Below are positions 34,600 through 46,832 of a stretch of 64,000 bases of DNA, piece by piece. The stretch's first letter is position 1; every line of letters begins with the position of its first letter. The notes beneath the pieces were generated by a model. The model saw nothing but the letters and a program-made list of their open reading frames with translations, was not told the origin of the DNA and ran no database searches. Position numbers and translations under genes: made by a program. Source of the DNA: Andrena cerasifolii (taxonomy: Eukaryota; Arthropoda; Insecta; Hymenoptera; Andrenidae). The stretch is from positions 5,890,001 to 5,954,000 of the forward strand of contig NC_135123.1 of assembly GCF_050908995.1 (NCBI RefSeq), read 5' to 3'.

Positions 34600-35032
34600 T
34601 ATGCCACATGTTTGTCGGTGTAATATGCCACTTGTGAATGAAACTCATATCTTTATAACTCTTTCTATTTAATGCCATCGAGTTGTTTTTACGTATTAGA
34701 ACCATGCCCAAGAATTAGGTACGAACTTCAAACCGTGCTACTTGGTCAAAAGAAAGTTTAAAAGAAGCCATTCGAATGGCGAAGGAGGGTCGCACTACAA
34801 TAGACAGGCTTCGAAAGATTGCGGCATACCATACCGTACATTCGGACGAAGAATAGCTATCGATAACGACGAGAAGATTCCTCTTGGACGTAGGCCTTGT
34901 TTTAAACATCATGAGTCAGACTTAATGCAATCCTTAAAACGTATGGAGAAGTCAGGCTACCCTTTAACACCACGATCTGTACGGCAATTAGCTTATTAGT
35001 GGCATATTACCACTTGGGTAATATGCCACTTT
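34600..35032 (+). pseudogene. pogo-like transposase, N-terminal fragment, disabled
   Basis: From ATG 34704 the frame reads MPKN, a TAG stop at 34716, then VRTSNRATWSKESLKEAIRM and AKEGRTTI. After a frameshift near 34800 it continues as RQASKDCGIPYRTFGRRI, PLGRRPCFKHHESDLM and GYPLTPRSVRQLAY. The layout (N..W....L..A......G......A....G.P..T..RR.....LGR...F....E..L......M...G.PLT....R.LAY) is the helix-turn-helix start of pogo/Tigger-type DDE transposases. The catalytic DDE region is absent. TAATATGCCACTT motifs lie on both sides (34610, 34630; inverted at 34999; 35018), possibly its terminal repeats around an internal deletion derivative. Confidence 0.72.
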
Positions 35033-37402
35033 CTAGGACTTTTGCGTTTCTCATAGAACTATAAAAGTTACACATCTCTACTTATTAGCCAATACACAGA
35101 ATTAGTTACACTTTCATACGGTGTTATCTTTTCCCCCGTATCTACTTATACCTGCGAGATATCGCGTTTCCAAGTTTACTGTGGCACATTCCCCCGAACG
35201 ACCCTGCGTAATTGGAGAAATGCGTTTAGAATCGCGGTGTTACACTTATCCACTCCCCGAACCTCCGGGAAGGCTGCTCGTGCCTCCCCTCTCGCGGAAC
35301 ACGTACTCGAAAGCAGTGCTGGCCAAGGGAGGCGGGGAACAGACAGAATCAGAGGGATAGAACTTGTGTAGGGGGGAAATTAGAAAAGTCCTCTTGGAGC
35401 TTGTTCGAAATCCGTGCGCCGCGTATTTGCCCTCTCGAGTACGTCGCTGGTAACGTATGCACGCAATCCAGAGCAGCTGGCTGGATGAACCTGCACCAAG
35501 AGAGTTGGTTTCCCGGAAACATATTCTATGCATACATGCATGTTCAACACCTGCGAAGCACCGGCCATCGTCCGGCCGCTGGCTGTGCAGGATGTGAAAT
35601 TACGGCATTTAAATAATTTCATTTAATCTTCGCGCCGACGGAGCTTCTCTCCCCCCCACCCCACCCCACCTCCACCCCCCCTGCCCCTCGACGGTGGGCC
35701 GTCATCCCAGAATCCCTTCGCGTGTCGACGCCCGTGTCCTTGCGATTCTCGTTCGACCGCCGAAATATTTCCACCCTCCAGTGTAATTTCGTGGTCGGCC
35801 GGAATAACGATGGAAACTGGCGATGCCCGGCGGAGAGAACGCCTCCGCGCGCTCGCTACCACGGCTCGTTTCGCGGGGATTAGCGGGCAAGCCGATTTCC
35901 TCGCGATTCCTGGGAAAAAATGGTTGGAATTTCGAGGCCAGTATGTAAACGGTGACGCCACTGTTCCGCCTCCCCATTTTCGAAAATCTGAGTTGGCAAC
36001 ACTGCCTTACGGCTCTACGGAGCAGGCGAAGAGGAGAAGGAGCCACTGCGGCTCGCGAGCCGCTAGTTGCACACCCCTGTTCTAGAAGATATCCACGGGT
36101 TCCACCATCCTCAAAGAGACTCCCCTCTTTTTTTATGCTTGTTAATAAATAAATATAGTTTAGTTAGTTATATGCGACTTAACATTACTATTCAAATAGA
36201 CCATTATTATTTTTATTGCCCTTACTATTACGAAATGACTATGCCTTTGTTTATTCTGTTTATTCTTATATTTTCCAGTTGTTCACAAAGTAATTATCAT
36301 TTTTAAAAAATCCCGAAATTCTCGAGATTAGCCGTATCGAATCTCGTAATTTCTTTAATCCAAAGAAAAAAAACAGCCGGGATCTCAAGATCCCGGGATT
36401 GTATTTCCTACTTAGTCCTGAGCACCATAGCGAACGCTGAGGATACCCAATCAGAATTCTAAGGTGTCTCGGGCTCGGGTATCAGATCACTGTTCTTCAA
36501 TTTCCGTTTTGTTCGTGATCCAGCGTCATTTGGAAGTTGATAAAAGTTGCGCGAGAATTTCGAGGCCGAAGAATTCAATATAGAGACGGAGGCAGGCGCG
36601 AGCCGGCGCGATCCGTCGGTGGATTAATCGTCCGTGGAGTCTATTCTTCATCGAAACTCGGAGGGAACTGCATTCCCCCCCCCCTCCGGTCCGCGCCTTA
36701 TATTTCCCTTTATCCCGCCAAGTTGCCGCGTTTCTTAGCATCGCTCTATTAATTAATAATTCACTCGAGCCATTTTGGTTGCCCCCACCCTCCCCCGCCG
36801 GCCACCCCATTTGACTCGATCAATATTTCCCAGCGGAACTTCCGACGCGGCCCTTGTAAATTTTCTTTCACGGCGTCTAAATTTTCCGTCGAAGCATCCC
36901 CCCCCTCCCTCCCTCCCTCCCACCCTCCCCTTCTCGATCTTGATGGGGGACAGAGATGGAAGAAAAGGCGTCGCGCAAGTTTCCAGCTGGCGGCGGAAAA
37001 AAGTACAATGCTGTTAGAACGAGACGTTCGTCTTCCCTGCGGAAGTTTCCGTAATTAATCGGACACAATGTAACCCGGATATTCCTCGAACTCGGCTAAT
37101 TTCATCCATCGGATGCAACGTAGACTTTGTTAATTTCCACGGCAGACACCGGCTAGTCGGATCCTCCGCCGTGTCCCGCGGATTTAGTGATACAAGATCG
37201 GTAGACGATATTGGGAACAGGGATTTCTCAGTTATAGCCATGCGAGAGGGAAGGGAAACAACGAGCTGTTGAAGGGGAAGTCTTCGGTTCACTTTTAGTG
37301 GGGGCGTAATTTTGGTTGAGAGTAATTTGCGCTGCGTGGTTCGTCGATGGTTTCTCCTTTCTTTACTTCTGCTAGTCTCTTGTGTGGCGAGCATCTGCTT
37401 TC
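35033..37402. other. No gene recognised; C-rich tracts and a small inverted repeat
   Basis: Includes C-rich low-complexity tracts at 35650-35690 and 36674-36685. At 36308-36402 AATCCCGAAATTCTCGAGAT is loosely mirrored by GGGATCTCAAGATCCCGGGA, possibly a tiny decayed mobile element. No domain is visible in any frame. Confidence 0.4.
36900..36930. repeat. (CCCT)n tract
   Basis: CCCCCCTCCCTCCCTCCCTC and further CCCT units; low-complexity pyrimidine run. Confidence 0.85.
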
Positions 37403-38052
37403 GCAGGGGAAAGTGGGGCAAAACCGAGTGCTTAATGTATTTTTCCTGCTAGCAAAATGCCAGACGGCAAAGTAAACTTTGGCCACCGCTAGAAATCTTA
37501 ATTGGACCTTGGAGAATCAACAAATGAGGGTCCTTCTTTGAAAAAACTATTTGGCTGGTGGTAATCTCCTGAGAAATTGGCTCCTATAAGAGAAATATTT
37601 CATCAGTATAGAATAATGTGATATTAATTATGTCTTATTTAATCCATTCATTAATTTAACAACCGAGTAGGTACGCTAATTTGCGTGCTATGTGAAAATT
37701 GATGCTATTGCCGTGTTCAATTGTAAAGTACATTATGAATTATTGCAATAGTGTACAAGTTAGTTGGTTCATTCAAAACTTTTGTAAAAAATAATAACAA
37801 TTTAAGTTAAACCATCACACACTTGGTTTTTCTTGGTTTCTAAATGTGTCTACAATGAGGAGTAATTGTTGTTAGTACTTAAAACCGACTGTTCGATAAA
37901 ATGTTACATTATTTGCTTGTATTATAATTTATCGAACACTCTTACTATTATAAGCATCATAAAGAAGAAAATATAATATTTTCTTCCAGTGATAGGAAAA
38001 AGGAATTAAGACTAAAAGACGGGCGAGTACCTGGTTTTGCCCCAAATGAGGT
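37403..38052. mobile_element. Candidate inverted-repeat element with GGGGCAAAACC ends
   Basis: GTGGGGCAAAACCGAGT near 37410 is mirrored by ACCTGGTTTTGCCCCAAAT near 38029-38047. The GGGGCAAA word also ends the elements at 49879 and 59983. The interior is AT-rich and non-coding. The terminal repeats are only about 15 bp, so confidence is moderate. Confidence 0.5.
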
Positions 38053-39086
38053 AATTTACTAAACATTAAATATTTACACTTTAACACGCGATAAAGAATC
38101 GGGTGAAACGTCAAAATACTGTGTAAAGACTAGAGAATACAATGCAGCACTTACCGTAATAGATTCTTTAAATCAAAGTGGTATAGAAAAGTCAATTCAC
38201 GAACACAACACTGAAACTTTTCAACTCGAAATTTTTAAACTTCTGTGGATGAAAATCTACGACGCTCTGGGATTGATCACATACCGTCGTGGGGTCCATC
38301 CGAATGTAACACCATACGTTGGCTGCAAATCGCAGCTCTTGTCGCAGAACACTGTTTCCCAACCTTTTCTGAGTCGCGATTCCTTTTTATAATATTCAAA
38401 TAACCTGCGACCCCCACCCACATAAGGTGAGGTAAATATTTCCTTCCCTTCATTTATGTAAAATCAGTGTTACATCATTAACAGAATATGGCAATGTAAC
38501 CGTATGCAAATAAATAAGTGCTAAAAATAACCGTGGAAATCCCCCAGAAACTATTTCCCGACTGACAAGTTGGGAATCACTGTCTTCTGAGCCGCGTACC
38601 CACTTCCCCCTGCTTAGAATTTCTTCCCCAAGCTGACAAATTGTCAGGAGATTTTGTTTTTCACAGTGGAGCAAGGGATGCAGCAGCTGCTTACATTCGA
38701 ATTGAACTCTATGATGCGTGTTCCCCAACCGGTGGAGGGTCGAACGCGTTACTGGGGCTACAAGAGCAATTACCTTAGTTAATTAACGAATTTACAACTG
38801 CGACAGCGACGGTGTGTAAATCGACATGTCCCGCGAACTCGAATCGGCCCGATATCGTTATCGCGCGTGGGACGTGTAAGCTTCGAAAGCTCGTTGTTTG
38901 GGTACAGCCTTTCGAATTGCTCGTAATTCGGGCCGTTACTAATTAATTGCCTCTCTGCGCAATTTTTCCCCCTTTTCGATCGATCGCCATCTTGTTTTTT
39001 TTCGTGCACGAGACGAAACGAGTAGGGTCTTCCGAAAACGATCTATTTATACGAAAATCATGTTGAATTCTTTAGAGCAGAACCTT
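38053..39086. other. No gene recognised; possible hAT-like remnants
   Basis: CACTGTTTCCCAACCTTTTC at about 38350 and GTGTTCCCCAACCGGTGG at about 38719 resemble the CAGTGNTTCCCAACC ends of hAT elements, but they are in the same orientation, so no complete element is defined. Confidence 0.35.
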
Positions 39087-39794
39087 CAATCAGAGTTGGG
39101 CGTTATTCGAATAAATTCTGCTTCGACTAATATTCGAATCACAGTTACGAATAAAATGCATTTATTCAGAAATATCGAATAAGAATTTATTGAAATAAAA
39201 ATTCATTGGAATAAATTAACCAATAAAAGATGGACGCTAAAGAGGCAATCTGTAGTCGTTCGTTATTACGACGAGGAGACTCACAGTACCGAGAAGAGAG
39301 CACCTTTTGTATGAAAATAAACTTATATGTAATCTTTAACAAGCACTGTACAAAATGCTACAAAAACGGAATCTGAAGCACACGTGTGTCGCCAGAGCTG
39401 CGGTCAGACCGTTACTTACACGTGTTCGAGGGGAAACTCGACTTTTCTTAGCGACTGTCGCGCTAGTCGAGCTCTCGCGGAACTAGTCTCTGTTTCCGTG
39501 GTCTGCGTCGACCTTCTACAGTTTCGTTGATCAGCGTTGTGGCGCTGCGAGTCAGAAATCGGAGGAGCCGAATGCGGAGCGGCCATAAATCTGCTGACAT
39601 ATTAATTAAAGACTATTGAATTTGTCGTCCTGGTGGTCGAATACAAATTGCTGCTGCATTATGATAAACGAAAATAAGGTTTTGTGTCGGGTACCCTTGT
39701 TTGTAACAACCAGACATAAGCAGTCTGTCATCAATGGTTGGCCCGGTCGGCTGCTATTGGCGAAGGAATCTACCACCGCTAGTGTTGGCTAGAA

Positions 39795-40360
39795 CCATGG
39801 TTTGTGAGTCACGAGTGATTCGATCACGTTCATTCCCAATCACGGTGACTTTTCACAGTGATCCGTGATTTTCGTGATCTGATTGGTGGAAAGCATAACT
39901 GCTCTTTGCACGCGTCACATAACCCCAATTTCTAATTTCTCTTGAAACATTCTCAAGTCCTCACTGCGCTTATAGAATCTCAGTTGTATATTTTGAACCA
40001 ATGTAATCGTTCTTGATCTATTTAAATTAACGAATATTTATTCACTTTAGTTAAAAAGTATAATGTATATGTGAATACTTTTAGTCAATCAAATCAGTGC
40101 GTGCACACATTGACTATTTATGAATGTATATACTAGGTATATATTCTCTGAATTAGCACGCTCTGACTGTAACACAAGCTATATTTAAGTATTTTATGAA
40201 AAATAATTCAATCAAGATCAGGAATTACGATGACAGTAAACAATTCACTCGAGTTAAAAATATCACGATCACGGTCGTGAAAGAAGTTAAATCACGACCG
40301 TGATCGTGATTCTGCGATCACTGTGATAAATCACTGTTAGTGATTTTTCACTCCATCCCT
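39795..40360. mobile_element. Nested miniature element rich in GTGATT/AATCAC
   Basis: The left part (GGTTTGTGAGTCACGAGTGA, TTCGATCACG, ATCACGGTGACTTTTCACAG) and the right part (ATCACGACCGTGATCGTGAT, CACTGTTAGTGATTTTTCAC, TCCATCCCTA) are loosely inverted. The right terminus, read in complement, is TAGGGATGGAGTGA, a hAT-like start. About 570 bp, non-coding. Confidence 0.55.
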
Positions 40361-40402
40361 AACCACCGCGGGAACAGTGGCGCTAGTGTAACGTAACAAA
40401 TA

Positions 40403-40640
40403 GTGATCCTCTAGGCAGTGATCGGAACCAACGTGTATCGTCGCTGATTGGTTGCCGCGATTTGAAGCAAAATCGGAAGTAGACAGAGAAAGAAACTGTA
40501 AAAAAGAAAGAGACAGAAATACTGACAGAAAGAGAGAGAGAAATACTGATAGAAAGAGATAGATAAATGTTTAGGTTATGTTATTTCCGGTTTTGCTCCG
40601 AAATGGCTGCGGTTATACCGATCACTCCCTAGAGGATCAC
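40403..40640. mobile_element. Nested 238-bp miniature element flanked by TA
   Basis: GTGATCCTCTAGGCAGTGAT then CGG at the left is mirrored by CCGATCACTCCCTAGAGGAT then CAC at the right, with TA on both sides (40401-40402 and 40641-40642). A TA target suggests the Tc1/mariner group. The interior has an A/G-rich run (AGAAAGAGAGAGAGAAATAC). Confidence 0.82.
40497..40563. repeat. A/G-rich low-complexity tract
   Basis: Imperfect repeats of AGAAAGAGA and GACAGAAATACTGA-type units inside the 40403 element. Confidence 0.75.
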
Positions 40641-40651
40641 TAATAACAAAT

Positions 40652-40930
40652 ATGGACGACGCAAGTATACCTTTTACTATATGTTTATATGGATCCAGTA
40701 GTATAAAAGTTTATTTCAAACTTACTTCTTACAGTAAAAATGTTGACAATACATTTAGACACAATTTTGGAGTATATAAAAGTATGTAATGTGAACAGTT
40801 TTAGTTGCTCCAGTTTTTGGCACTCTTTTATGAAAACTTAAATTGTTATGCAACATTTATTTCTGCATACAGTTCGTCGATGCGGTGAAAATTGGTAGAC
40901 CGCAATACATTGTATACTTGCGTCGGCCAT
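40652..40930. mobile_element. Nested 279-bp miniature element (ATGGMCGACGCAAGTATAC ends)
   Basis: ATGGACGACGCAAGTATAC at 40652 pairs with GTATACTTGCGTCGGCCAT ending at 40930, one mismatch over 19 bp. It starts only 12 bp after the preceding miniature element ends. AT-rich, non-coding. Confidence 0.8.
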
Positions 40931-41146
40931 TACTACTAGTTCGCGTACCGGCCGCTAGTGTCGCATACTAATGATCTGCTTCCAATCTCGAGAAGCGTTC
41001 CCCTCACCGTCACGCCGTTTATTCATCGCATTTATTCGTCGCTGAGCTCGCTCGAATAACGAATGAATTCTTATTCGAATAAATCGGGCTGGGATAATTT
41101 TTCGTCGAATATAATCGTTATTCGAAATAAAATTTGCCTCAACTCT

Positions 41147-42842
41147 GCGGCTCCAATCAAACTGACATCTAATTTATCAAAACTTTCACCGCCTTTAATC
41201 GTCGAGATCTCGCTGTATTTCGAGTTACATCGGGTTACAGTAAGTTCTATAGCCAGGACACTTCGTTGAGAGACATGGCGTCTTTTACGATAACAATAAA
41301 ATTACAGCATTTCTACGCGAACGTTAATTCATCGAGTCAGCGAACAAAGCGAATAGTTTACGCCAGCATTCGCGTAGCTGGTGTACAGGGCTATGGAAAA
41401 TCAGCCGTTCAATGATATCGTCATTTAGGAGGGCTCCCCTCGATTGGAGCCAGCGCGATGAAACGACGTTGATTAATTAGACCGCTGTAATTAATTTGAG
41501 ACTCGACAACCTAAATGGCGCGAAGACTCGAGACGTAATCCACGGGTTGCTCGCGCGAGCTTGAATAGCCCTCGATGCACCCCGTTCCATCCCCCGTTAC
41601 CTGTCGTTCATAATCTCGAATCTAACCGTCGAAAGATAAGAGCCTCGGTCTCCCTTACGAGTTTCAGTAGCCGTGAAACTTTTTTATTGGCCATTCCAGA
41701 ATTTTTCAAGGCTTTCCCAGTCTTTTAAGCCGGGGGGATGAATGTGACCCTCCCTTACTACTTTCCAAACTCTTCCCCCCTATTCCTATCAAGCATATTC
41801 GTGGTCGTTTCGAATTGTTACTCGCTATCGAGTATTCAGGCTATAAAACGATGATCTTCCTGTTCAATCGAGACATCTTGAATCGTCCTCAGTCTCCTCA
41901 GTTTAGAACACTGCCTGCAATTCTCATCAGGTCTGACTGGAATAGATACCTACCAAATTTCATTGACGAAAATTGATTAGAGCCTGCGTATATAAAGCTA
42001 ATTTCATCGAGCACTCCGAGTAGCACAGCAGCACTTTCAGCGCTCCCAATGGAGCTCCCGGTTCTGTTACAGCGCGATAGAAGTTAGCAGAAGATTGTGA
42101 ATGGTGCTTTTAAACGCGGAATGACCGTTAAAGTATTAGCGCGCCGCGCAGCGGAGCTTGCTCGCGAAATATTTCCCTCTTAAGATGGAGTTTTGTTCCA
42201 GGGACACGTTCTAAGAGGTCCTCGACAAGTTTCGCGGAAAGTTTCCGGCCGAATCCGAACAGCGCGAAGTTTAAAATTATTTCGAATGTTATCCGAACCG
42301 TGATGGGCTCGGGAGCTCGAAAGTCTCCGAGGCGCTGCAAATCTTGGAGGCTTTGAATGCGTTATCCCGAACTTCGTGGCTTGACAGTCTCAAAAATTTC
42401 GCCGGGCCCAGATGATCCTGGAACTTTTCGCGCGTCTCCGGATACGTGGGGAGAGAGGAACGGGAGGCGGGAGGGTGAAACTCGTAATCGGCCGTGCGCG
42501 TCCCTCGGCACTTGTCGTCGCCGTTACAGCAGTTACGCAAAACTGAAGCGTCCGCAGGGTGCGGACATGGATAATGTAAATGTACCGGTCAATCGGCACC
42601 GGTGAAATTAGATGCGCGTACACGAAGGAAATACGCAAACTGTGCACCGGTTGTTTCGAAATTCAGCAGACCTGTATTAAAACTTCACGAGTGCAACTTT
42701 TATCTCACTCTACTCGGTTCTGCCGGGCAAACTTCGGCCGTGTAATTGCATAATAAAATTGGAAATGGAATTAGTGCTCTCTACTTCAATACTGCTGCAA
42801 CAACACTGGTGCATTTTAGAACGATAAAATTTCCCACTTTTC
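41147..42842. other. No gene recognised
   Basis: GC-rich DNA at 42.1-42.6 kb gives overlapping frames on both strands with no recognisable protein. Confidence 0.4.
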
Positions 42843-43511
42843 GGGAGGACACCCTGTTGGTAGACACCGATTTTGATGAGCCTTGGCACGATGGGTCTAT
42901 GTCGAAAATAAGTGAATAGGTATCCGAGCGTTTCTGCCAATGGGCCTTAATAATAGAGATAATTACATGGAAATTATTAAAAATTTCATAGAGGCCGTGG
43001 GGTTTTAATGGGTCAAAATCCCACACTACTCTGGCGCCCCCGGGAGATTCCCCTTTGTAGGAGTCGGGGTGCCTTTTGCAGATTTCCTCAAGTTACGAAA
43101 AAAATTATAAAAAAAATAATTTATTAAAAAAAAATTATTAAGTTTTCTTTTAACGTGGAGACATCTTCAAAAGGCACCCCTACGCCTCCAGAAGGGAATC
43201 TCCCGCGGGTGCCAGGGTAGTGTGGGATTTTTACCCACTAAAACCCTAAATTTGTAATAATTTACATGTAAATATCTCTATTATAAATATTATTAAGGCC
43301 TATACAATATAGGCCTGTATAATATTATTATTAATTTTTAATCCACGCTTATAATTAGAGTACATTTTATATTGTATTAAAACACTCAGAAATACTATAT
43401 ATTTGTATTAAATCTATTTAACATTATTTTTTTATAATAATGAAGGAGTTTTTTTTATTGTAATAATAATTAGAATCATGTAACTAATATAACTCATTAT
43501 TATAATAAATA

Positions 43512-43512
<1 letters not shown>

Positions 43513-43566
<54 letters not shown>

Positions 43567-43569
43567 ATA
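43513..43569. repeat. (AT)n microsatellite
   Basis: More than 20 TA dinucleotides with one break, in the expanded centre of the surrounding foldback element. Confidence 0.93.
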
Positions 43570-43685
43570 ATACTATATAGGTAATCTATAGGTATATAAA
43601 TTATTTATATACCTATATATATATAATACTATATAGGTAATCTATAGGTATATAAATTATTTATATACCTATATATATATAATAT
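43567..43685. repeat. 56-bp tandem duplication in AT-rich DNA
   Basis: ACTATATAGGTAATCTATAG followed by GTATATAAATTATTTATATA occurs twice, 56 bp apart (43572 and 43628). Each unit is itself palindromic (TATAGGTATATAAATTA / ATTTATATACCTATA), so it could extrude as a cruciform. Confidence 0.92.
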
Positions 43686-43795
43686 TATAATATTATATTG
43701 GCTGAAACGCTCGGACACCTATTTACTTATTTTCGACATAGATCCATCGTGCCAAGGCTCATCAAAATCGGTGTCTACCAACATGGTGTCCTCCC

Positions 43796-46101
43796 CCTTG
43801 TGAGTTCGGAACGAGCCACGAATATTTCGCGGCGTTAAACAAAATTTTTCTCATCAGACCGTGCATCTATCGCGCGCACCACCGATGCCTCCACGATTCC
43901 ATTGGAAACTCTCGTTTTCACGGGGGCGAGGGAGAAGGAGATTTATCGACTCCGTGAGAACACGAAAAGTGTCGCAGCCGGCCAACGAGCTTCTGGTTCC
44001 TGGAGAGGGACTAGGAAGGGGGGTGGGAAGGGTCGAAGGACTTTCCCGAATCGTGGGACTCGTCGATCGATCGGTTATCTCTTTTTCACAGCGGGGTCTC
44101 CAACCCCCTTGAGATCGCTGTTTTGTATCAGCCGAGGCTGGCTGCCAAAACAAATTAATCGGCGGATATTAATGAGCGAAAAAAGAAAGGCAGGCGGCGA
44201 GAAATTTATTATTAGCTGGTGGGATAATTTAATTAAAGCAGCGACTGGTCGCGTGAAATTAGATCTGCCCCAGCTTCCATTTATTATTATTATAATTAAA
44301 GATACTCTACGATCGGAAATATCTGCGATTGGAAACATATCGCACGCTCTTTCCTCCCGCGGCTCTTTATTTCCAATTCGTGAAAAAATTATTTCGCGAA
44401 TCATTCGCCACCCCCTTGAATTCTAGAATATTTCGCCGATCGAGGGGCGGATCTCATTCGTTTAATCGCGATCGTAGGTATCACTGGACGTGGCACGTTA
44501 AATCAGTATCGCGGAGTCAGGTTGACACACCCGTAAAACTGTTATCCCAGAAAATATTTTCCTGCCCGTGGGAGCTTTTAACCATCTTATATTCATGCTT
44601 TTGTTTCGCGTCTCGCTTTCGCCAGCCACGGCGACCTCCCCCCGCTCGTTATTTTTGTTCCGCGTCCGCTCCGATACTTCCGCCGTGCATCGCCGCCTCT
44701 TAAGCTGTAATCATTTTGTTTTTGAATATTTCATGCATATCGAGATTGATCCGGAAGGGATCGGGGGAGTTTTATGGAAATAGGTCCTCTCAGCTTTCCA
44801 TGCTTTAACGTAAGTAATCCTTCCTCCATCGTATTTGCATACATTCCGCGTGCGTTTCCGGAATGCCACGGCGCATTTCCGACCTCCCCCTCTTTCGCTG
44901 TTTCCTCGTCGCCCCCGCCCCCTCCCCCGCTCGCTCGCTTTCTGCCCGACATGGCTCGATTCTGACATGTAAAAATGAGAATTACAGATAAGGGACGAAT
45001 GCGCTGCATTGTGATACCTTCGAGGCACGGACCTTTGTTTCTTGTATCATACCTTCTTGCACCCTTCGCGCCAGCCTGCTTTTTATACGGATCTCTTCTG
45101 CTAGGAAAATGATAGGAGTTCGATTGCGGACTGTTATTGGTAAATCATCGGAAGTTAAGAATATCATTTATTTTGTCGTTTCGTTGTTCTTTTAAATGAA
45201 AATTAAGCGAACCAGATACGTGTTTGAATTTTGCTAAATTACACTTTGTTACCACTGTCCATTTCGAACATATGGGTTTTTGATAATGTTCCATTTTCAT
45301 TCTTTGTAGCAAAAATTTTTTGGTTATACTAAGTGATCTTTCTACTCGCATTTTAAAGAATAAGGGTTTAGTTTTTGCATAAAACGAAAATTGGCTGCTA
45401 CTGGGGAAGTTGAAGGGGTAAAATGGCGGATATCTGAAAAAGGCTACTCTTGGCTCACTTCTGGGAACGAAAAATTCATGCGGGATCTGTAAGAATACCT
45501 TGGAACAAATATATCCTTATTATTTACGCAAAAAACGAAGGGAAAATTGTCATAAAAGAGTGTAAATATGAGATAATAGGGGTCGAAGTTAGATTTGACC
45601 ACTTTCCCAAAAATTAGCTTTTCGGGAAAGTGGTAGGGCAATTTTTCTTCCTCAGGGGCTCCTCTTGAAGGTCTAGAATGAAATTTTCCATTTCAGAAGG
45701 GGTCAGAAATAGTAATTTTCGGAAATCCTTCTTTTTGTAAAAATAACTTCGGTATTGAAAATAACTTGAAGTATTTTTGCATAGGAAAAAGAAGATAACT
45801 TCTTGTAACCTTTTGGTTGACCGAATCGCCCGTCCCAAAAACGTCCTAATCGTATAAAATGAAAAGATAAGACATACACGTAGAACAATTTGAACAGGTT
45901 TTCTTTAAATGGCTGTACCATTGTTAAGAACCATCCTTTTTCGATGAGGTTTGACTTATCTTAAAAACAATTGGTCATACTTTCCGAAACTATTCTTTGC
46001 ACTCTGTAGCACTTGATAAACATTAAGAAATTTTTACACTTTGGCATCCTTCTCTTTAAGGGCGGATTTTACCCCTGGAATCCCATTTCAATAAAAGTAG
46101 T
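43796..46101. other. No gene recognised; GC-rich then AT-rich
   Basis: 43.8-45.0 kb is GC-rich with overlapping stop-free frames on both strands. 45.1-46.1 kb is AT-rich and includes TAAAATGGCGGATATCTGAA at about 45420, again the ATGGCGG word, but no paired ends were found. Confidence 0.4.
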
Positions 46102-46832
46102 TTAAGGGGTCATGCTCAGTCAGGAGGTCGAAAAAAGGGTGGTCTTTGGAAATTTTTTACTCAAAAGCTATAACACATTTCTCAAAAAATCTTTTTTACT
46201 TTTAAGCATTGCATCTAGTACCGTGCATCGTAATTTTTTTATTTAAAAATATTTAGCAATAACTAAGTTATTTTCCATCACGCGAAGCTTCTCTAAAAGA
46301 AAAAGTTTTTGCGGTGACCACTGCTGCTCGAAAGTCGATCATCTGAAATAAAAAATTCAAAAGAATTTACTTATTATATTATATTATCTAGTACTTGAAC
46401 GAAGGATTTTCCGAAATACTGATTTGGGAAAAAATGGCTGATGTTTAAAGTAAAAGTTTCAGTTTTTATCATAAATCATGCCTGATTTTCGTCAATTAAA
46501 AGAAAACTAAGCATCGGATAAAAAAATCCTTCGTTCAAATACTAGATAATATAATATAATAAGTAAATTCTTTTGAATTTGTTATTTTAGATGCTCGACT
46601 TTCGAGCAGCAGTGGTCACCGCAGAAGCCTTTATTTTTAGAGAACCTTCGAGTGATGGATAATAACTTAGTTATTACTACATATTTTTAAATGAAAAAAT
46701 TACGATGCACGGTACTAGATGCATTCCTTAAAAGGAAAAAAGATTTTTTGAGTAATGTGTTATAGCTTTCGAGTAAAAAATTTCCAAAGACCACCCTTTT
46801 TTTCGGCCTCCTGACTGAGCGCGACCCCTTAA
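46102..46832. mobile_element. TTAA foldback element, family A, copy 2
   Basis: A 731-bp palindrome with TTAA at both ends (46102-46105, 46829-46832): TTAAGGGGTCATGCTCAGTC then AGGAGGTCGAAAAAAGG at the left, and CCTCCTGACTGAGCGCGACC then CCTTAA at the right. The arms match copy 1 (13273) almost throughout. The core reads GGGAAAAAATGGCTGATGTT. Confidence 0.93.

Larger units (their letters stand above)
39087..41146. mobile_element. 2-kb hAT-like element hosting three nested miniature elements
   Basis: The left end CAGAGTTGGGCGTTATTCGA pairs with the right end around 41105-41146, whose complement reads CAGAGTTGAGGCAAATTTTA, and ATTCGAATAA words recur in both. Flanks CTTCAATC (left) and CTCCAATC (right, four bases beyond the repeat) differ by one base and could be an 8-bp target duplication of hAT type. 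No transposase frame remains. Three inverted-repeat elements lie inside. Confidence 0.6.
42843..43795. mobile_element. Foldback element, GGGAGGACACC family, copy 2
   Basis: Ends GGGAGGACACCCTGTTGGTA (left) and TACCAACATGGTGTCCTCCC (right). The arms match copy 1 at 4730 (GATTTTGATGAGCCTTGGCA, GGTGCCTTTTGCAGATTTCC, GCCAGGGTAGTGTGGGATTT). A large AT insertion at about 43250-43690, including a dinucleotide run and a 56-bp duplication, separates the end of the right arm (GAAACGCTCGGACACCTATT) from the rest. Confidence 0.88.

Noticed and set aside
38348..38740. Complete hAT element suggested by two CCCAACC motifs
   Set aside because: The motifs are in the same orientation rather than inverted, and no target duplication was seen.
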